Shown here: positions 58,401 through 64,000 of the stretch, piece after piece
How the letters are laid out: the number at the start of each line of letters is the position of its first letter
Position numbering within the stretch: the stretch's first letter is position 1
Source: Ochotona curzoniae
Lineage: Eukaryota; Chordata; Mammalia; Lagomorpha; Ochotonidae
NCBI RefSeq assembly: GCF_017591425.1
Contig: NW_024467120.1
Location: 5,022,001 to 5,086,000, forward strand
Length of the DNA stretch: 64,000 nt
Direction: 5' to 3'
Notes under the pieces: model-generated
The model's input: only the letters and a program-made list of their open reading frames with translations
Databases searched by the model: none
What the model was told of the DNA's origin: nothing
Made by a program: the position numbers and the translations under genes

Positions 58401-61400
58401 CCTCCATCCATTTAAATGTGTCCTTACCCTATTCCAACATCTTTATTCTCTCATCATCCCTCTTTCTGTCCTCTACCTGCTAGTCACACTTGCCAAGTAT
58501 GGCAACCAATATAGATGTATATCCCTTACTGAAAGCATAAGGGACCAGGCATGTTTTGGATTTGGGATTCCTTGCAGACTGGGGAAGACTGCATAGACTT
58601 TAAAGGTTTATTGGGGTTTTCATATTAGAAATATTCAATATATGTGTCTCTACATATTTCCAGGTAGGGCATAATTACTACTGAGGAAAGTCACCACTTT
58701 GTTCATTTATTTATATTATGAAATTTTTAAATAATGATTACTTGATGGGTCATGGTGGGAACAATCAGTTTAGGGAAAATTGGGTGTAGTCATTGCTTAC
58801 AAATTTGCTGTTTCTTCTTATTGTTCTTGAGGGAAAGGGAGAGACAAAGGTGGAAACCACTCATGACTTTCCTTACGTCCCAGTACCCAGGGATGAGGAA
58901 CTGTCACCTTGGAGTCTCAGTGTGTACATATGCCAACTGTTCTGTTTGGATGGTTTGGATAGTTCTGAAATACTGCCAATTTCACCGATCTGAGGATGAT
59001 GTCACCCTCCCAGTGTCCGTTGGCTCCATTCACCCAGATTTTTTGCTGCTGTTGTTTGTTTGGGTAGTTGTCCTGTTAGTTCTGTTCCTCTGCTACAGCA
59101 CCAAATGTGTTGTCATATTCTCCTTTTACAACAGGGCCTGTGTCCACTGCTCCATCTTTTTCATTAAGTAGGACATGTTCTTGCACACATGTCCAAGGAC
59201 CCAGACCTGGTATCCCAACATTGCCAGATCCCCCACCCCTGGGGCTCACAAACCCAACATAGTTGTCACTTTAGGCCACATTCAGTCAAAGTATATCTCC
59301 AGTGAGAATAAGGGTTAGGTGTAAGGTTGGGTGCAAAGGGGTTCAGCGAAAGGCAGTGCCACAAGGGAGACTAAAACACCAAAGATTGGCTTATAAACCC
59401 TCAAGGAGAGAGCTTCAGTTTATGCACCTCTGTGTCCTATGATGTTTTCTCTGCTTGGCTGACTAAATGTTACCAGCATCACAGACCACCCCCCTGGGAA
59501 AGGATTGAAGGTAAATTTAAAGGCCAGGAAAGAGTGGGAATACTATTTAAAAATTCTAATTTATTTATTTGGAAGAGATTTTCCATCTCTGACTCACTCC
59601 CCAAGTATGCATAGCACCCAGGGCTGAGCCAGGCTGAAACCAGGAGCTAGGAACTTCATCTGATCCTTCCATGGGTGAAGAACCAACTGCTTGAACCAGC
59701 ATCTGCTTCCTCCCAGGGTGTGTGTTGGCAGCAGGCTAGAAGCAGAAGTGAAGCAAGGCATTGAACCCACGAATTCTGATACAGGATATTGGTGTTTCAA
59801 GTGCTTGAGCCACCGAAGAGTTTTTTTAAAAAATTAACATTTTAGTGGCCCCACAAAGGCATAGTAGATTAAACCTCAGTTTGTGGTGTCAGCATCCCAT
59901 ATGTGTGCCAGTTTGAGTGCCAATTGCTCCACTTCTGATTCAGCTCCCTACTAATGTATGTGGAAAACAGCAAAAGACAGCCCACATTCTCAGGCCCTCG
60001 AATCCATATGGGAGACTCAGAAGAAGTTCCCACGTGGAAAACTGGGAGGGGGCTCCAGGATCCTGGCTCCTGGTTTTGGACTGGCCTGGCTCCAGCCACT
60101 GCAGCCATTTTAGGGGTGATCCAGTGGACGGAGAAGATTCTCTCTTTCTCTCTCTTTCATCTCTCCAGTTTTTCTTCTCTTTCATAAAATCTGCCTTTCA
60201 GATAAAAAATAACCACAAATTAATTTTTTTAATTCACACATAAAATATATTTTATTATGTATAATATGTTCTGAAATATGTACACATTATGGAATATCTA
60301 GGTCACACTAGTATGTGCGTTATTTCACTTTTTTTTAATTGTTGGAAATTAAACTCTACTCAGCCGTTTTTGAGTGTATAATATGCTGTTCATCTCTGTG
60401 GCCACCATGTTATTTAAGCATACTCCTGCCGTCTAACTGGTATTTTGAATCCTTTGACCAGCATCTCCCTACACTGGTCTGCCCCGCCCCACCCAAAGAA
60501 ACCCCCATTCTACTCTGGTCTTCTGTAAGTTAAACATTTTAGATTCCGTGCGAAGTTAGATCATGTAATGTCTGTTTCTGTGCCTGGCTTATTTCACCTG
60601 ACATACAGTTGTCCAGCTTCATCCACTTTGTTGTAAATGACCTGACTGTAAGGGTGAATACAGTTCTGTTGTGCGTATTCAGTACACTCTCTATCCATTC
60701 ATCTGTTAAGACACTTAGGTTGATTTTTTTTTTTTTTAATTGGGAATGCAGATTTACAGAGAGAGGGAGAGATAGAGAGAAGGTGTTCCATCTGCTAGTT
60801 CATTCCCCCAAATAGCCGCAATGGCTGGAGTTGAGCCAGTCTGAAGCCAGGAGCCCCCTTTGGGGTCTCCACTGTGAGTTCAGGGCCCCAAGAAATTGAA
60901 CCATACTCTACTGTTTTCCCAGGCCATAAGCTGAGAGCTAATCAGAAGTAGAGCAGGGCGGGGACACAAACCCATGTCCATATGGGGTGCTGCGCCACAG
61001 GGTGGAGGATTAGTTTGCTGAGCCACAGGGCCGATCCCACTTGGGTTGATTCTGTGTCTAGGTTGTTATGACTCATGCAACAGGTAGCATGGAAGTGCAA
61101 GTATCTCTGACAGTGATTTCATTTTCTTTAGTTACAGGCACATATACTATATTCCTGGGTCATTTGTCAGTGATTTAAAACTTTTTCAGGTGTTTCCACT
61201 GTTCTCCATAGTGGCTTATTTATCTTCCTACCAACTGTTGTGCGTTGGTTCCTTTGCTCCACATTCTTGCTGGTGGCTGTTATGGTAAGGCAGTAGTCAG
61301 TCTCGCTGGGTGTGATGATACCTCATTGTGGTTTTATTTGCATTTTCCTGCTGAACAATTATGTTGAGCATTTCTTCATAGGCTTGTGGGCCATTCGCAT

Positions 61401-62056
61401 GTCTTTTGAGAACTGTCTACTGAGGTCCTTTCATGGTCCATTTTTAAATGTATTTGCTTTCTTCCTATTGAATTGAGTTCATTGAGTTTTGTTTTGTTTT
61501 TAACACTTGGGTTTCATTTCCAAACACAGGAAGCACTTACTCCTCAGAAATGCATCCCTCACATCATTGTCCGGGGTCTGGTGCGCATCCGTTGCGTGCA
61601 GGAAGTGGAAAGGATACTGTATTTTATGACAAGGAAAGGTCTCATCAACACCGGAGTCCTCAGCGTGGGAGCCGACCAGTGTCTCCTTCCCAAGGACTAT
61701 CACAGCGTAGGTGACTGCGGGTCCTGTTGGCGACACAAGTCAAAGTAACACCACAGCAGCAGACTGCTGCAGAATGTGTGTCCCCCACGAGGAAATGTTC
61801 AGCCCTGCTTCTGCAAGTGGTAGAAAAGAGTCTTTAGGAAAAGACCTTTCTAGGGGCATCAGAAAAATGTACATGAGTTCTTGCTGGGTTGACAGTTTGT
61901 ACTTGATGGACCAACTGAAATGGTGGTTACTGTTGTTTGCCTTAGAATCTTATTCTTTTTCTTTCTTTCTTTGTTTTAAAGAAATCCGTCATTGTGATTG
62001 GGGCTGGTCCAGCAGGATTAGCAGCTGCAAGGCAACTGCATAACTTTGGAATTAAG
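31325..62056 (+). CDS. KDM1B: KDM1B (LSD2/AOF1) histone H3K4me1/2 demethylase, first ten coding exons, 3' part outside the window
   Basis: KDM1B is a nuclear FAD-dependent amine oxidase that removes mono- and dimethyl marks from histone H3 lysine 4, important in oocyte imprinting. Coding exons are 31325-31411, 32667-32794, 33244-33333, 34681-34792, 37449-37565, 50624-50662, 54567-54768, 56433-56617, 61530-61706 and 61982-62056. They total 1212 nt, or 404 codons, with every phase matching. The N-terminal C4H2C2 zinc finger is complete: C53, C58, C65, C73, H84, H90, C92 and C95. The CW-type finger has C142, C147, C169 and C185. The SWIRM domain spans roughly 264-372. The FAD-binding motif GAGPAGLAAA starts at G386. 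The human protein is 822 residues, so about half, including most of the catalytic domain, lies to the right. No stop or frameshift is seen. Confidence 0.97.
31710..32017 (-). mobile_element. Lagomorph C-type SINE (left arm of an inverted pair)
   Basis: Antisense copy from TTTTTATTGAAAAGGCAGAT to GGCTACTGCGGCAGGCTCC. Confidence 0.9.
32048..32369 (+). mobile_element. Lagomorph C-type SINE (right arm of an inverted pair)
   Basis: Sense copy from GGGCCTGATGCCATAACCTA to the AATAAAATAAATGTTTTTAA tail. Confidence 0.92.
32667..32794 (+). CDS. KDM1B: KDM1B coding exon 2
   Basis: It encodes a lysine-rich, acidic stretch and the first half of the C4H2C2 finger (KYRKCEKAGC, then CPVCF). The acceptor is CCCCCAG|G. 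The donor AAG|GTCGGT is weak at +3 and +4. Confidence 0.95.
32795..33243 (+). other. KDM1B intron after coding exon 2
   Basis: 449 bp of unique sequence. Nothing else recognised. Confidence 0.6.
33244..33333 (+). CDS. KDM1B: KDM1B coding exon 3
   Basis: It encodes CAKNGYTSRWYHLSCGEHFC and NECFDHYYR, the second half of the zinc finger. The acceptor is TTTTCAG|A and the donor AAG|GTTTGT. Confidence 0.96.
33850..34159 (+). mobile_element. Lagomorph SINE with 12-bp target duplication
   Basis: Direct repeats AAGTAAATTGTT at 33838-33849 and 34160-34171 flank the copy. The insertion split the L1 piece, so it is younger than that L1. Confidence 0.88.
34273..34329 (-). mobile_element. Very short SINE 3'-end fragment
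   Basis: Only TTTAAATATTTATTGTAAAG and GCAGATTTACAGAAAG remain. Confidence 0.6.
34681..34792 (+). CDS. KDM1B: KDM1B coding exon 4
   Basis: It encodes HKDGYEKYITWKKIWTSNGK to the conserved QQLPYW that opens the CW finger. The acceptor is TTTTTCAG|C and the donor TGG|GTAAGA. Confidence 0.96.
34977..35105. mobile_element. Short inverted-repeat element (MITE-like), copy 3
   Basis: The left end TACTTCAAAATGTTCGTGAG mirrors the right end TTTTCCATGCACTTTTTAAA. The interior is internally deleted relative to copy 2. Confidence 0.65.
35640..36560 (-). mobile_element. Antisense L1 3' portion
   Basis: 'agctgttgtgaatagttgaa', 'tctccacatcctcaccaagt', 'gctttgatttgcatttccgt' and 'aatcctttgcccatctttaa' are classic reverse-complement L1 ORF2 3'-end and 3' UTR motifs, in the right order. 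Confidence 0.85.
37063..37395 (-). mobile_element. Old SINE next to KDM1B exon 5
   Basis: The antisense body contains CCATCTACCAGTTCACTCCC and GCATTAGCAGGAAACTG. It ends about 50 bp before the exon 5 acceptor. Confidence 0.7.
37449..37565 (+). CDS. KDM1B: KDM1B coding exon 5
   Basis: It encodes VQCTKPECRKWRQLTKETQL through KPNNAVK, carrying three of the four CW-finger cysteines. The acceptor is CATCTAG|G and the donor AAG|GTATGA. An old SINE ends about 50 bp upstream of the acceptor. Confidence 0.96.
38136..38154 (+). repeat. Left target-site duplication of the 3.2-kb retroposon
   Basis: AAAAATGTATGATAGTTGG, identical to 41365-41383. The A-rich side is typical of L1-endonuclease targets. 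Confidence 0.9.
38155..38486 (+). repeat. Direct repeat of about 80 bp at 253-bp spacing (5' monomers)
   Basis: 38155-38233 and 38408-38486 are nearly identical: GTGGGTCTCAGGATGGGGTG through GAGCTGTCCCCGGGC, with one clear mismatch. This resembles promoter monomers at the 5' end of some retrotransposons. Confidence 0.9.
39000..40900 (+). repeat. Degenerate tandem-repeat interior of the retroposon
   Basis: Variants of 'CCACTGGCAAGC...AACCAGGCTGGGCTG' recur every 70-90 bp or so, with heavy divergence. The unit length is an estimate by eye. Confidence 0.6.
41365..41383 (+). repeat. Right target-site duplication of the 3.2-kb retroposon
   Basis: It follows the poly(A) tail directly; the A-run makes its left boundary uncertain by a few bases. 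Confidence 0.9.
41384..41660 (+). mobile_element. Lagomorph C-type SINE
   Basis: The head ACCCAGTGGGATGGCCTAGT begins exactly where the right target duplication ends, so the 3.2-kb element went in at this SINE's 5' edge. The tail is eroded. Confidence 0.85.
41683..42005 (+). mobile_element. Older SINE
   Basis: Sense copy with TATATGGGCACCAGTG and the tail TTCAAATAAATC. Confidence 0.75.
42012..42330 (-). mobile_element. Older SINE, inverted relative to its left neighbour
   Basis: The antisense body contains AGCAAGGAGCTGGATTGGAA. Together with 41683-42005 it forms a near-contiguous inverted pair. Confidence 0.8.
42628..42937 (-). mobile_element. Lagomorph SINE, diverged
   Basis: It starts TTTTAAGATTTATTTTTATT and ends CCATTGTGCTTGCCTC. 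Confidence 0.8.
44188..44409 (+). pseudogene. L1 ORF1 N-terminal remnant
   Basis: 73 codons from MNVSDASPTKEQKKP, rich in Lys and Glu with coiled-coil character, ending at TAA. Normal L1 ORF1 proteins are over 300 residues. The antisense L1 at 57.3 kb starts with the matching MNITEESPAKEQ. Confidence 0.8.
44948..45317 (+). mobile_element. Young C-type SINE inserted in L1, with target duplication
   Basis: Repeats of AAGGAAAAAGTTG at 44935-44947 and 45318-45330 flank it. The tail is a long A-run. Confidence 0.94.
46015..46339 (+). mobile_element. C-type SINE in L1
   Basis: Sense copy from GGGCCCAGCGCGATTGTGTA to the AATAAATAAATCTTAC tail. Confidence 0.93.
46493..46816 (-). mobile_element. Young C-type SINE with 13-bp target duplication
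   Basis: TAGCAATAAGTTC at 46480-46492 and 46817-46829. The head CGCATCGAGCCGGGCC is well preserved. Confidence 0.96.
47040..47367 (+). mobile_element. C-type SINE in L1
   Basis: Sense copy from GGACCCGGTGTGATAGCCTT to ATATAAATAAATCTTTAATA. Confidence 0.92.
47529..47882 (+). mobile_element. C-type SINE with 10-bp target duplication
   Basis: AGACTATCAT at 47519-47528 and 47883-47892 flanks the copy and its A-rich, irregular tail. Confidence 0.92.
48055..48320 (+). mobile_element. Old SINE
   Basis: The head AGAGCTAGTGTTCAGCTTAA and the body GAGTTCCCGACTCCTGGCTC keep the sense order. Strongly diverged. Confidence 0.6.
48920..49212 (-). mobile_element. Old SINE
   Basis: The antisense order includes GAATCCAGGACTCCTGTGCA and GGTTGGCAGCTAGGCCAAAC. 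Strongly diverged. Confidence 0.55.
49397..49431 (+). pseudogene. 3'-truncated U2 snRNA retropseudogene
   Basis: The first 35 nt of U2 snRNA are present: ATCACTTCTTGGCCTTTTGG and CTAAGATCAAGTGTA, with about two changes from the mammalian sequence I know. The copy is flanked by the perfect 10-bp repeat AAGACTACTC at 49385-49394 and 49432-49441 and has no poly(A) tail. The first repeat follows a T-run, an L1-endonuclease-like site. It is too short to make functional RNA. Confidence 0.9.
49690..50012 (-). mobile_element. Diverged lagomorph SINE
   Basis: It starts TTTTGAAGATTTATTTATTT and contains GCAGGGAGCTGAATGGGAAG. Confidence 0.82.
50240..50506 (-). mobile_element. Old SINE just upstream of KDM1B exon 6
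   Basis: The antisense body includes AGGAGGGAGCTGGATGAGAA. It ends about 120 bp before the exon 6 acceptor. Confidence 0.65.
50624..50662 (+). CDS. KDM1B: KDM1B coding exon 6
   Basis: This 39-bp exon encodes PEVSDHCSLPEDL, with the last CW-finger cysteine (C185). It sits alone after a 13-kb intron. The acceptor is TTTTGCAG|C and the donor CTG|GTGAGT. Confidence 0.93.
50757..51246 (+). repeat. Direct repeat of about 95 bp at 394-bp spacing
   Basis: TTTATAATCT...ATTACTTTAAGTAAAATACC...GGAGGTTTATTTCAG occurs at 50757-50850 and again at 51151-51246 with about 85-90% identity by eye. Confidence 0.85.
52207..52522 (-). mobile_element. Lagomorph SINE
   Basis: Antisense copy from TTTTTTTTAAGGATTTATTT to TTGCACAGGCCCC. 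Confidence 0.85.
52566..52864 (-). mobile_element. Older lagomorph SINE
   Basis: The antisense copy ends GTCACAATGCTGGCCCC and contains GGCAGGGAGCTGGATTGGAA. Confidence 0.8.
52880..53330. mobile_element. Old interspersed repeat, probably LTR-type
   Basis: TAGAACTACTGTAACAAGTT, AATCAAGGTGTCCACAGAGC, TAGAGGCTGCCAGCAGTCG and 'aataagatcacatttcacct' match a common old mammalian repeat. I cannot name the family with certainty. Confidence 0.45.
53420..53716 (-). mobile_element. Old SINE
   Basis: The antisense body ends TTGCTGCGCCACAGTGTTGC. The 3' A-rich part is lost. Confidence 0.65.
53954..54284 (+). mobile_element. Young C-type SINE with 12-bp target duplication
   Basis: AAGACTGACCTG at 53942-53953 and 54285-54296. 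The promoter boxes TGGCCTAGTGGCC and GTTCTAATCC are intact. Confidence 0.96.
54567..54768 (+). CDS. KDM1B: KDM1B coding exon 7
   Basis: It encodes RVSEVSSHWWYSMLILPPLL through KLEHSKVAPSAL, the linker leading to SWIRM. The acceptor is ATTTCAG|A and the donor CTTG|GTGAGC. The serine-rich stretch after TSTNRAAA appears a few residues shorter than I recall for human. Confidence 0.94.
54769..56432 (+). other. KDM1B intron after coding exon 7
   Basis: One SINE (55003-55313), otherwise unique AT-rich sequence. Confidence 0.6.
55003..55313 (-). mobile_element. Old SINE
   Basis: Antisense copy from TTAAAAAAGATTTATATGTT to CTGAGCCACAACACAGATCC. Confidence 0.75.
56433..56617 (+). CDS. KDM1B: KDM1B coding exon 8 (SWIRM, first part)
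   Basis: It encodes PGMNQYFQPFYQPNECGKAL through LILALWYTNCK. The acceptor is CTTGTCAG|T and the donor AAA|GTAAGT. Confidence 0.96.
56750..58490 (-). mobile_element. Internally deleted antisense L1
   Basis: Poly(T) at 56757-56774 is followed by a lagomorph 3' UTR, then directly by reverse-complement ORF2 start ('ttacattcagggttaatac'). ORF1 start (ATG near 57319) and a 5' UTR follow to about 58490. The 5' UTR shares AGGGTAAGGACACATTT with the sense copy at 43055. Most of ORF2 is missing. Confidence 0.8.
59545..59817 (-). mobile_element. Diverged SINE (left arm of inverted pair)
   Basis: The antisense body contains GAAACCAGGAGCTAGGAACT and ends GCTTGAGCCACCG. Confidence 0.7.
59848..60215 (+). 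mobile_element. Diverged SINE (right arm of inverted pair)
   Basis: The sense copy contains CATCCCATATGTGTGCCAGT and a partly duplicated middle: GGAAGTTCC-like segments occur twice. Confidence 0.72.
60415..61490 (-). mobile_element. Antisense L1 3' portion split by a SINE
   Basis: 'ttatttcacctgacatacag', 'ccattcatctgttaagacac', 'actgttctccatagtggctt' and 'tttatttgcattttcctgct' are reverse-complement L1 3'-end motifs in the right order. Confidence 0.85.
60726..61038 (-). mobile_element. SINE inside the L1, with 13-bp target duplication
   Basis: ACTTAGGTTGATT at 60713-60725 and ACTTGGGTTGATT at 61039-61051, one mismatch. Confidence 0.9.
61530..61706 (+). CDS. KDM1B: KDM1B coding exon 9 (SWIRM, second part)
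   Basis: It encodes EALTPQKCIPHIIVRGLVRI through LLPKDYHS. The acceptor is AACACAG|G and the donor AGC|GTAGGT. Confidence 0.96.
61707..61981 (+). other. KDM1B intron after coding exon 9
   Basis: 275 bp of unique sequence ending in a strong CT tract. Confidence 0.7.
61982..62056 (+). CDS. KDM1B: KDM1B coding exon 10 (start of amine oxidase/FAD domain)
   Basis: It encodes KSVIVIGAGPAGLAAARQLH and NFGIK, the dinucleotide-binding beta-alpha-beta fold. The acceptor TTTAAAG is preceded by a CT-rich tract, and the donor is AAG|GTAAGA. The next exon is not in the remaining 1.9 kb. Confidence 0.96.
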
Positions 62057-62216
62057 GTAAGATTTTTGGAACATGTAGGTGGAAGCAGATGGTTAACTGC
62101 TTTGTGAATCTGAATTTTCTAAGAATTTGAAGTTAGTCTCTGATTTTAGTGAAAGATGCTAAATATTCTAGAACTTTTAAAACGGATTTAATAAAAGTGA
62201 ACAAAAAATACAAGAT

Positions 62217-62328
62217 TATTCAAAAAGTTCATGGAAAATGTAATTAAAATATAAGTTTATTTGGGTGCAAAAAGTTTGAAAGCCATGCCATTTTTTTCAT
62301 AGTATGCATTTTCCACAAACTTCTGAAA
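62217..62328. mobile_element. Short inverted-repeat element (MITE-like), copy 4
   Basis: The left end ATTCAAAAAGTTCATGGAAA mirrors the right end TTTTCCACAAACTTCTGAAA. Confidence 0.7.
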
Positions 62329-62624
62329 GGCCCAGAGAATTGTATGCTCTAATGAGCAAGTCAGAAGACATTCCATGTTGCTGTAGGCAGGGGCTCTTTG
62401 CAGGTCGGTAACAACAAACCAGAGTGACTGGGACAGCCCCTTGTTTCTGCAGAAGCATGAGTTACAAGTAGCTTGGAATCCACTGTTGCCTGAAAGTTTC
62501 TGCAAAAGCCAGTCAGATCCTATTAGGCAAATCAAGCATACCCTTAGAATCGGCTGTGAAAAGCCTTTGCCTTTGGAAGCAAGCAGGCAGTTATTTAACC
62601 TTCTGCTTGAGACAGAATCAAATG

Positions 62625-62926
62625 ACTTTTTTTTTCTTTAATTTCTTTGAAGGGTGGAGCAGCAGAGAGAGAGAGGGAGTAACAGAGTTGCCTACCATCT
62701 GCTAATTCACTCCCCGAATGGCTGCAGCACCCGGGGGTGCTAGGCTGAAGGCAGGAGCCAGGAACTCCATCATGGTCGCCCACACGGGTATCAGGGGCCC
62801 ACATATTTGAAACCATCATCCGCTGCCTTCACATTAGCAAGCAACCAGATCAGAAGCAGGAGACGCAGGTCTTGAACTGGCACATTGAGAGACATCCTGA
62901 TTTGCTGTGCCACAATGCTAGCCCTG
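62625..62926 (-). mobile_element. Old SINE
   Basis: Antisense copy ending TGTGCCACAATGCTAGCCCT. Confidence 0.75.
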
Positions 62927-62965
62927 GATTTTATGGCTTTTAAAATGCTGTACTTTTTTATTCTT

Positions 62966-63284
62966 TTTTTTTTAAGAAAATGATTTATTTTTATTGGAAA
63001 GGCAGATTTACAGAGAGAGAGACAGAAAGACCTATCTGCTGGTTCACTCCCCAAATCACTGCAACAACCAGAGCTGAGCCAATCCAAAGCCAGGAGTCAG
63101 GAGCTTCTTCTGGTTTCCCATGTGGGTACAGGACCCAAGGCTTTGAGCCACCCTCAACTGCTTTCCCAGACAATAAACAGGGAGTTCTATGGGAAATGGA
63201 GCAGCCAGGGTGAGAACCAGCACCCACTGGGGGTACCAGTGCTTCCAGGTGGAGGATTAGCCAGTTGAGCCATCACAGAAGCCC
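62966..63284 (-). mobile_element. Lagomorph SINE
   Basis: Antisense copy from TTTTTTTTTAAGAAAATGATT to CCATCACAGAAGCCCC. Confidence 0.88.
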
Positions 63285-63390
63285 CAGTTGTTTATTCATT
63301 TATTGAAATTTGTGTGCATCCAGTGAATACCGTTTAACAATTACTCTGTGTTAGCTATAAGTCTAACAAATTTCAAGATTTGTACTTTTT

Positions 63391-63716
63391 TTTTAAGATT
63401 TATTTTTATTATTTTTTTATTGGAAAGGCGAATATACAGAGAGGAGAGACAGAGAGGAAGATCTTCCATCCGATGATTCACTTCCCAAGTGAGCGCAACG
63501 GCAGATACTATGCCAATCCAAAGCCAGGAGCCTCTTCCAGGTCTCCCACGCGGGTGCAGGGTCCCAAAACCTTGGGCCGTCCTCGACTGCTTTCCCAGGC
63601 CACAGGCAGGGAGCTGGAAGGGAAGCGGGGCTCGCCGGGATAGGAACCAGCGGCCATATGGGATGCCGGGCGTGCAAGGCGAGGACCTTAACCACTTGTG
63701 CCACCGCACTGGGCCC
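63391..63716 (-). mobile_element. Young C-type SINE with target duplication
   Basis: TGTACTTTTTTTT starts at 63381 and again at 63717. The head CCACCGCACTGGGCCC is well preserved. Confidence 0.93.
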
Positions 63717-64000
63717 TGTACTTTTTTTTTAAAGGAGGGAAATAAGACACTTGAGAAGCAAGATAACTACTGAATTTTCTTTGTTTTTTTTTTAATGCTA
63801 CATTTGTCTCAGATATTAAATAACAGTTTTTTTTTTTAAGAAACTCAGTTTTGTTGGTTTTTCTTATGTACTATTTGGCTTCCATTGAAGAAGAAAACCC
63901 TGCTTTTTTAGATTCACAATTTAATATTTTGCCTGATGTTAAGTATAATGTAAAGTAGTTTTAACAAGTCTCAGTAGTGCATACAATTTTTTGAACAACT

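Larger units (their letters stand above)
56618..61529 (+). other. KDM1B intron after coding exon 8
   Basis: It contains an internally deleted antisense L1 (56750-58490), an inverted SINE pair (59545-60215) and an antisense L1 3' portion split by a SINE (60415-61490). Confidence 0.65.
62057..64000 (+). other. KDM1B intron after coding exon 10, running out of the window
   Basis: One inverted-repeat element and three antisense SINEs. Nothing recognised in 63731-64000. Confidence 0.65.

Noticed and set aside
1..64000. CRISPR arrays, operons or prokaryotic features
   Set aside because: The window is mammalian, with spliced genes and retroelements. The tandem repeats are a minisatellite and microsatellites, without unique spacers.

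Overview
This is a piece of mammalian nuclear genome, most likely from a pika (genus Ochotona, Lagomorpha). The window is crowded with tRNA-derived SINEs of the lagomorph C type, in the form with 'gcttgtggcctgggaaagca' in the body rather than the usual rabbit form. The genes are intron-bearing and sit in the order NHLRC1 - TPMT - KDM1B, the conserved mammalian synteny that is on 6p22.3 in human. Calling it pika rather than rabbit is an inference from SINE subtype.

Layout. 1-5230 is intergenic, with old repeats (a MER2/Tigger DNA transposon, SINEs, a GT microsatellite). 5231-6415 (minus) is the intact single-exon NHLRC1 gene (malin, the E3 ubiquitin ligase altered in Lafora disease), in a GC-rich island. 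6416-11999 is intergenic repeats plus the probable TPMT 3' UTR. 12000-22709 (minus) holds all eight coding exons of TPMT. They add up to exactly 738 nt, giving 245 residues plus stop, with consensus splice dinucleotides and consistent phases. About 26.7-28.3 kb is a CpG-rich, GC-box-dense block with a 22-25 bp minisatellite. It lies between the divergent TPMT and KDM1B genes and is the likely shared promoter region. 31325-62056 (plus) carries the first ten coding exons of KDM1B (LSD2/AOF1), 404 codons, up to the FAD-binding glycine motif of the amine oxidase domain. The rest of the gene is beyond the right edge.

The introns and spacers are mostly retroelements: more than 40 SINE copies, several with target-site duplications, and fragments of L1 in both orientations. 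There are also four copies of a short inverted-repeat element, two MER2-like DNA transposons, two MIRs, and a 3'-truncated U2 snRNA retropseudogene with a perfect 10-bp target duplication.

The most unusual object is a 3.2-kb poly(A)-tailed insertion in the 13-kb KDM1B intron (38155-41364). It has a 19-bp target-site duplication, shows no recognisable protein, and is partly built of degenerate repeats. It looks like a non-autonomous, SVA-like retroposon, though it may be a named lagomorph repeat I cannot look up. The second point of interest is that this TPMT has serine at codon 154, the residue changed by the human pharmacogenetic c.460G>A (A154T) allele.

The three genes are unrelated in function: glycogen quality control, thiopurine methylation and histone H3K4 demethylation. 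They are neighbours by synteny, not an operon-like unit.
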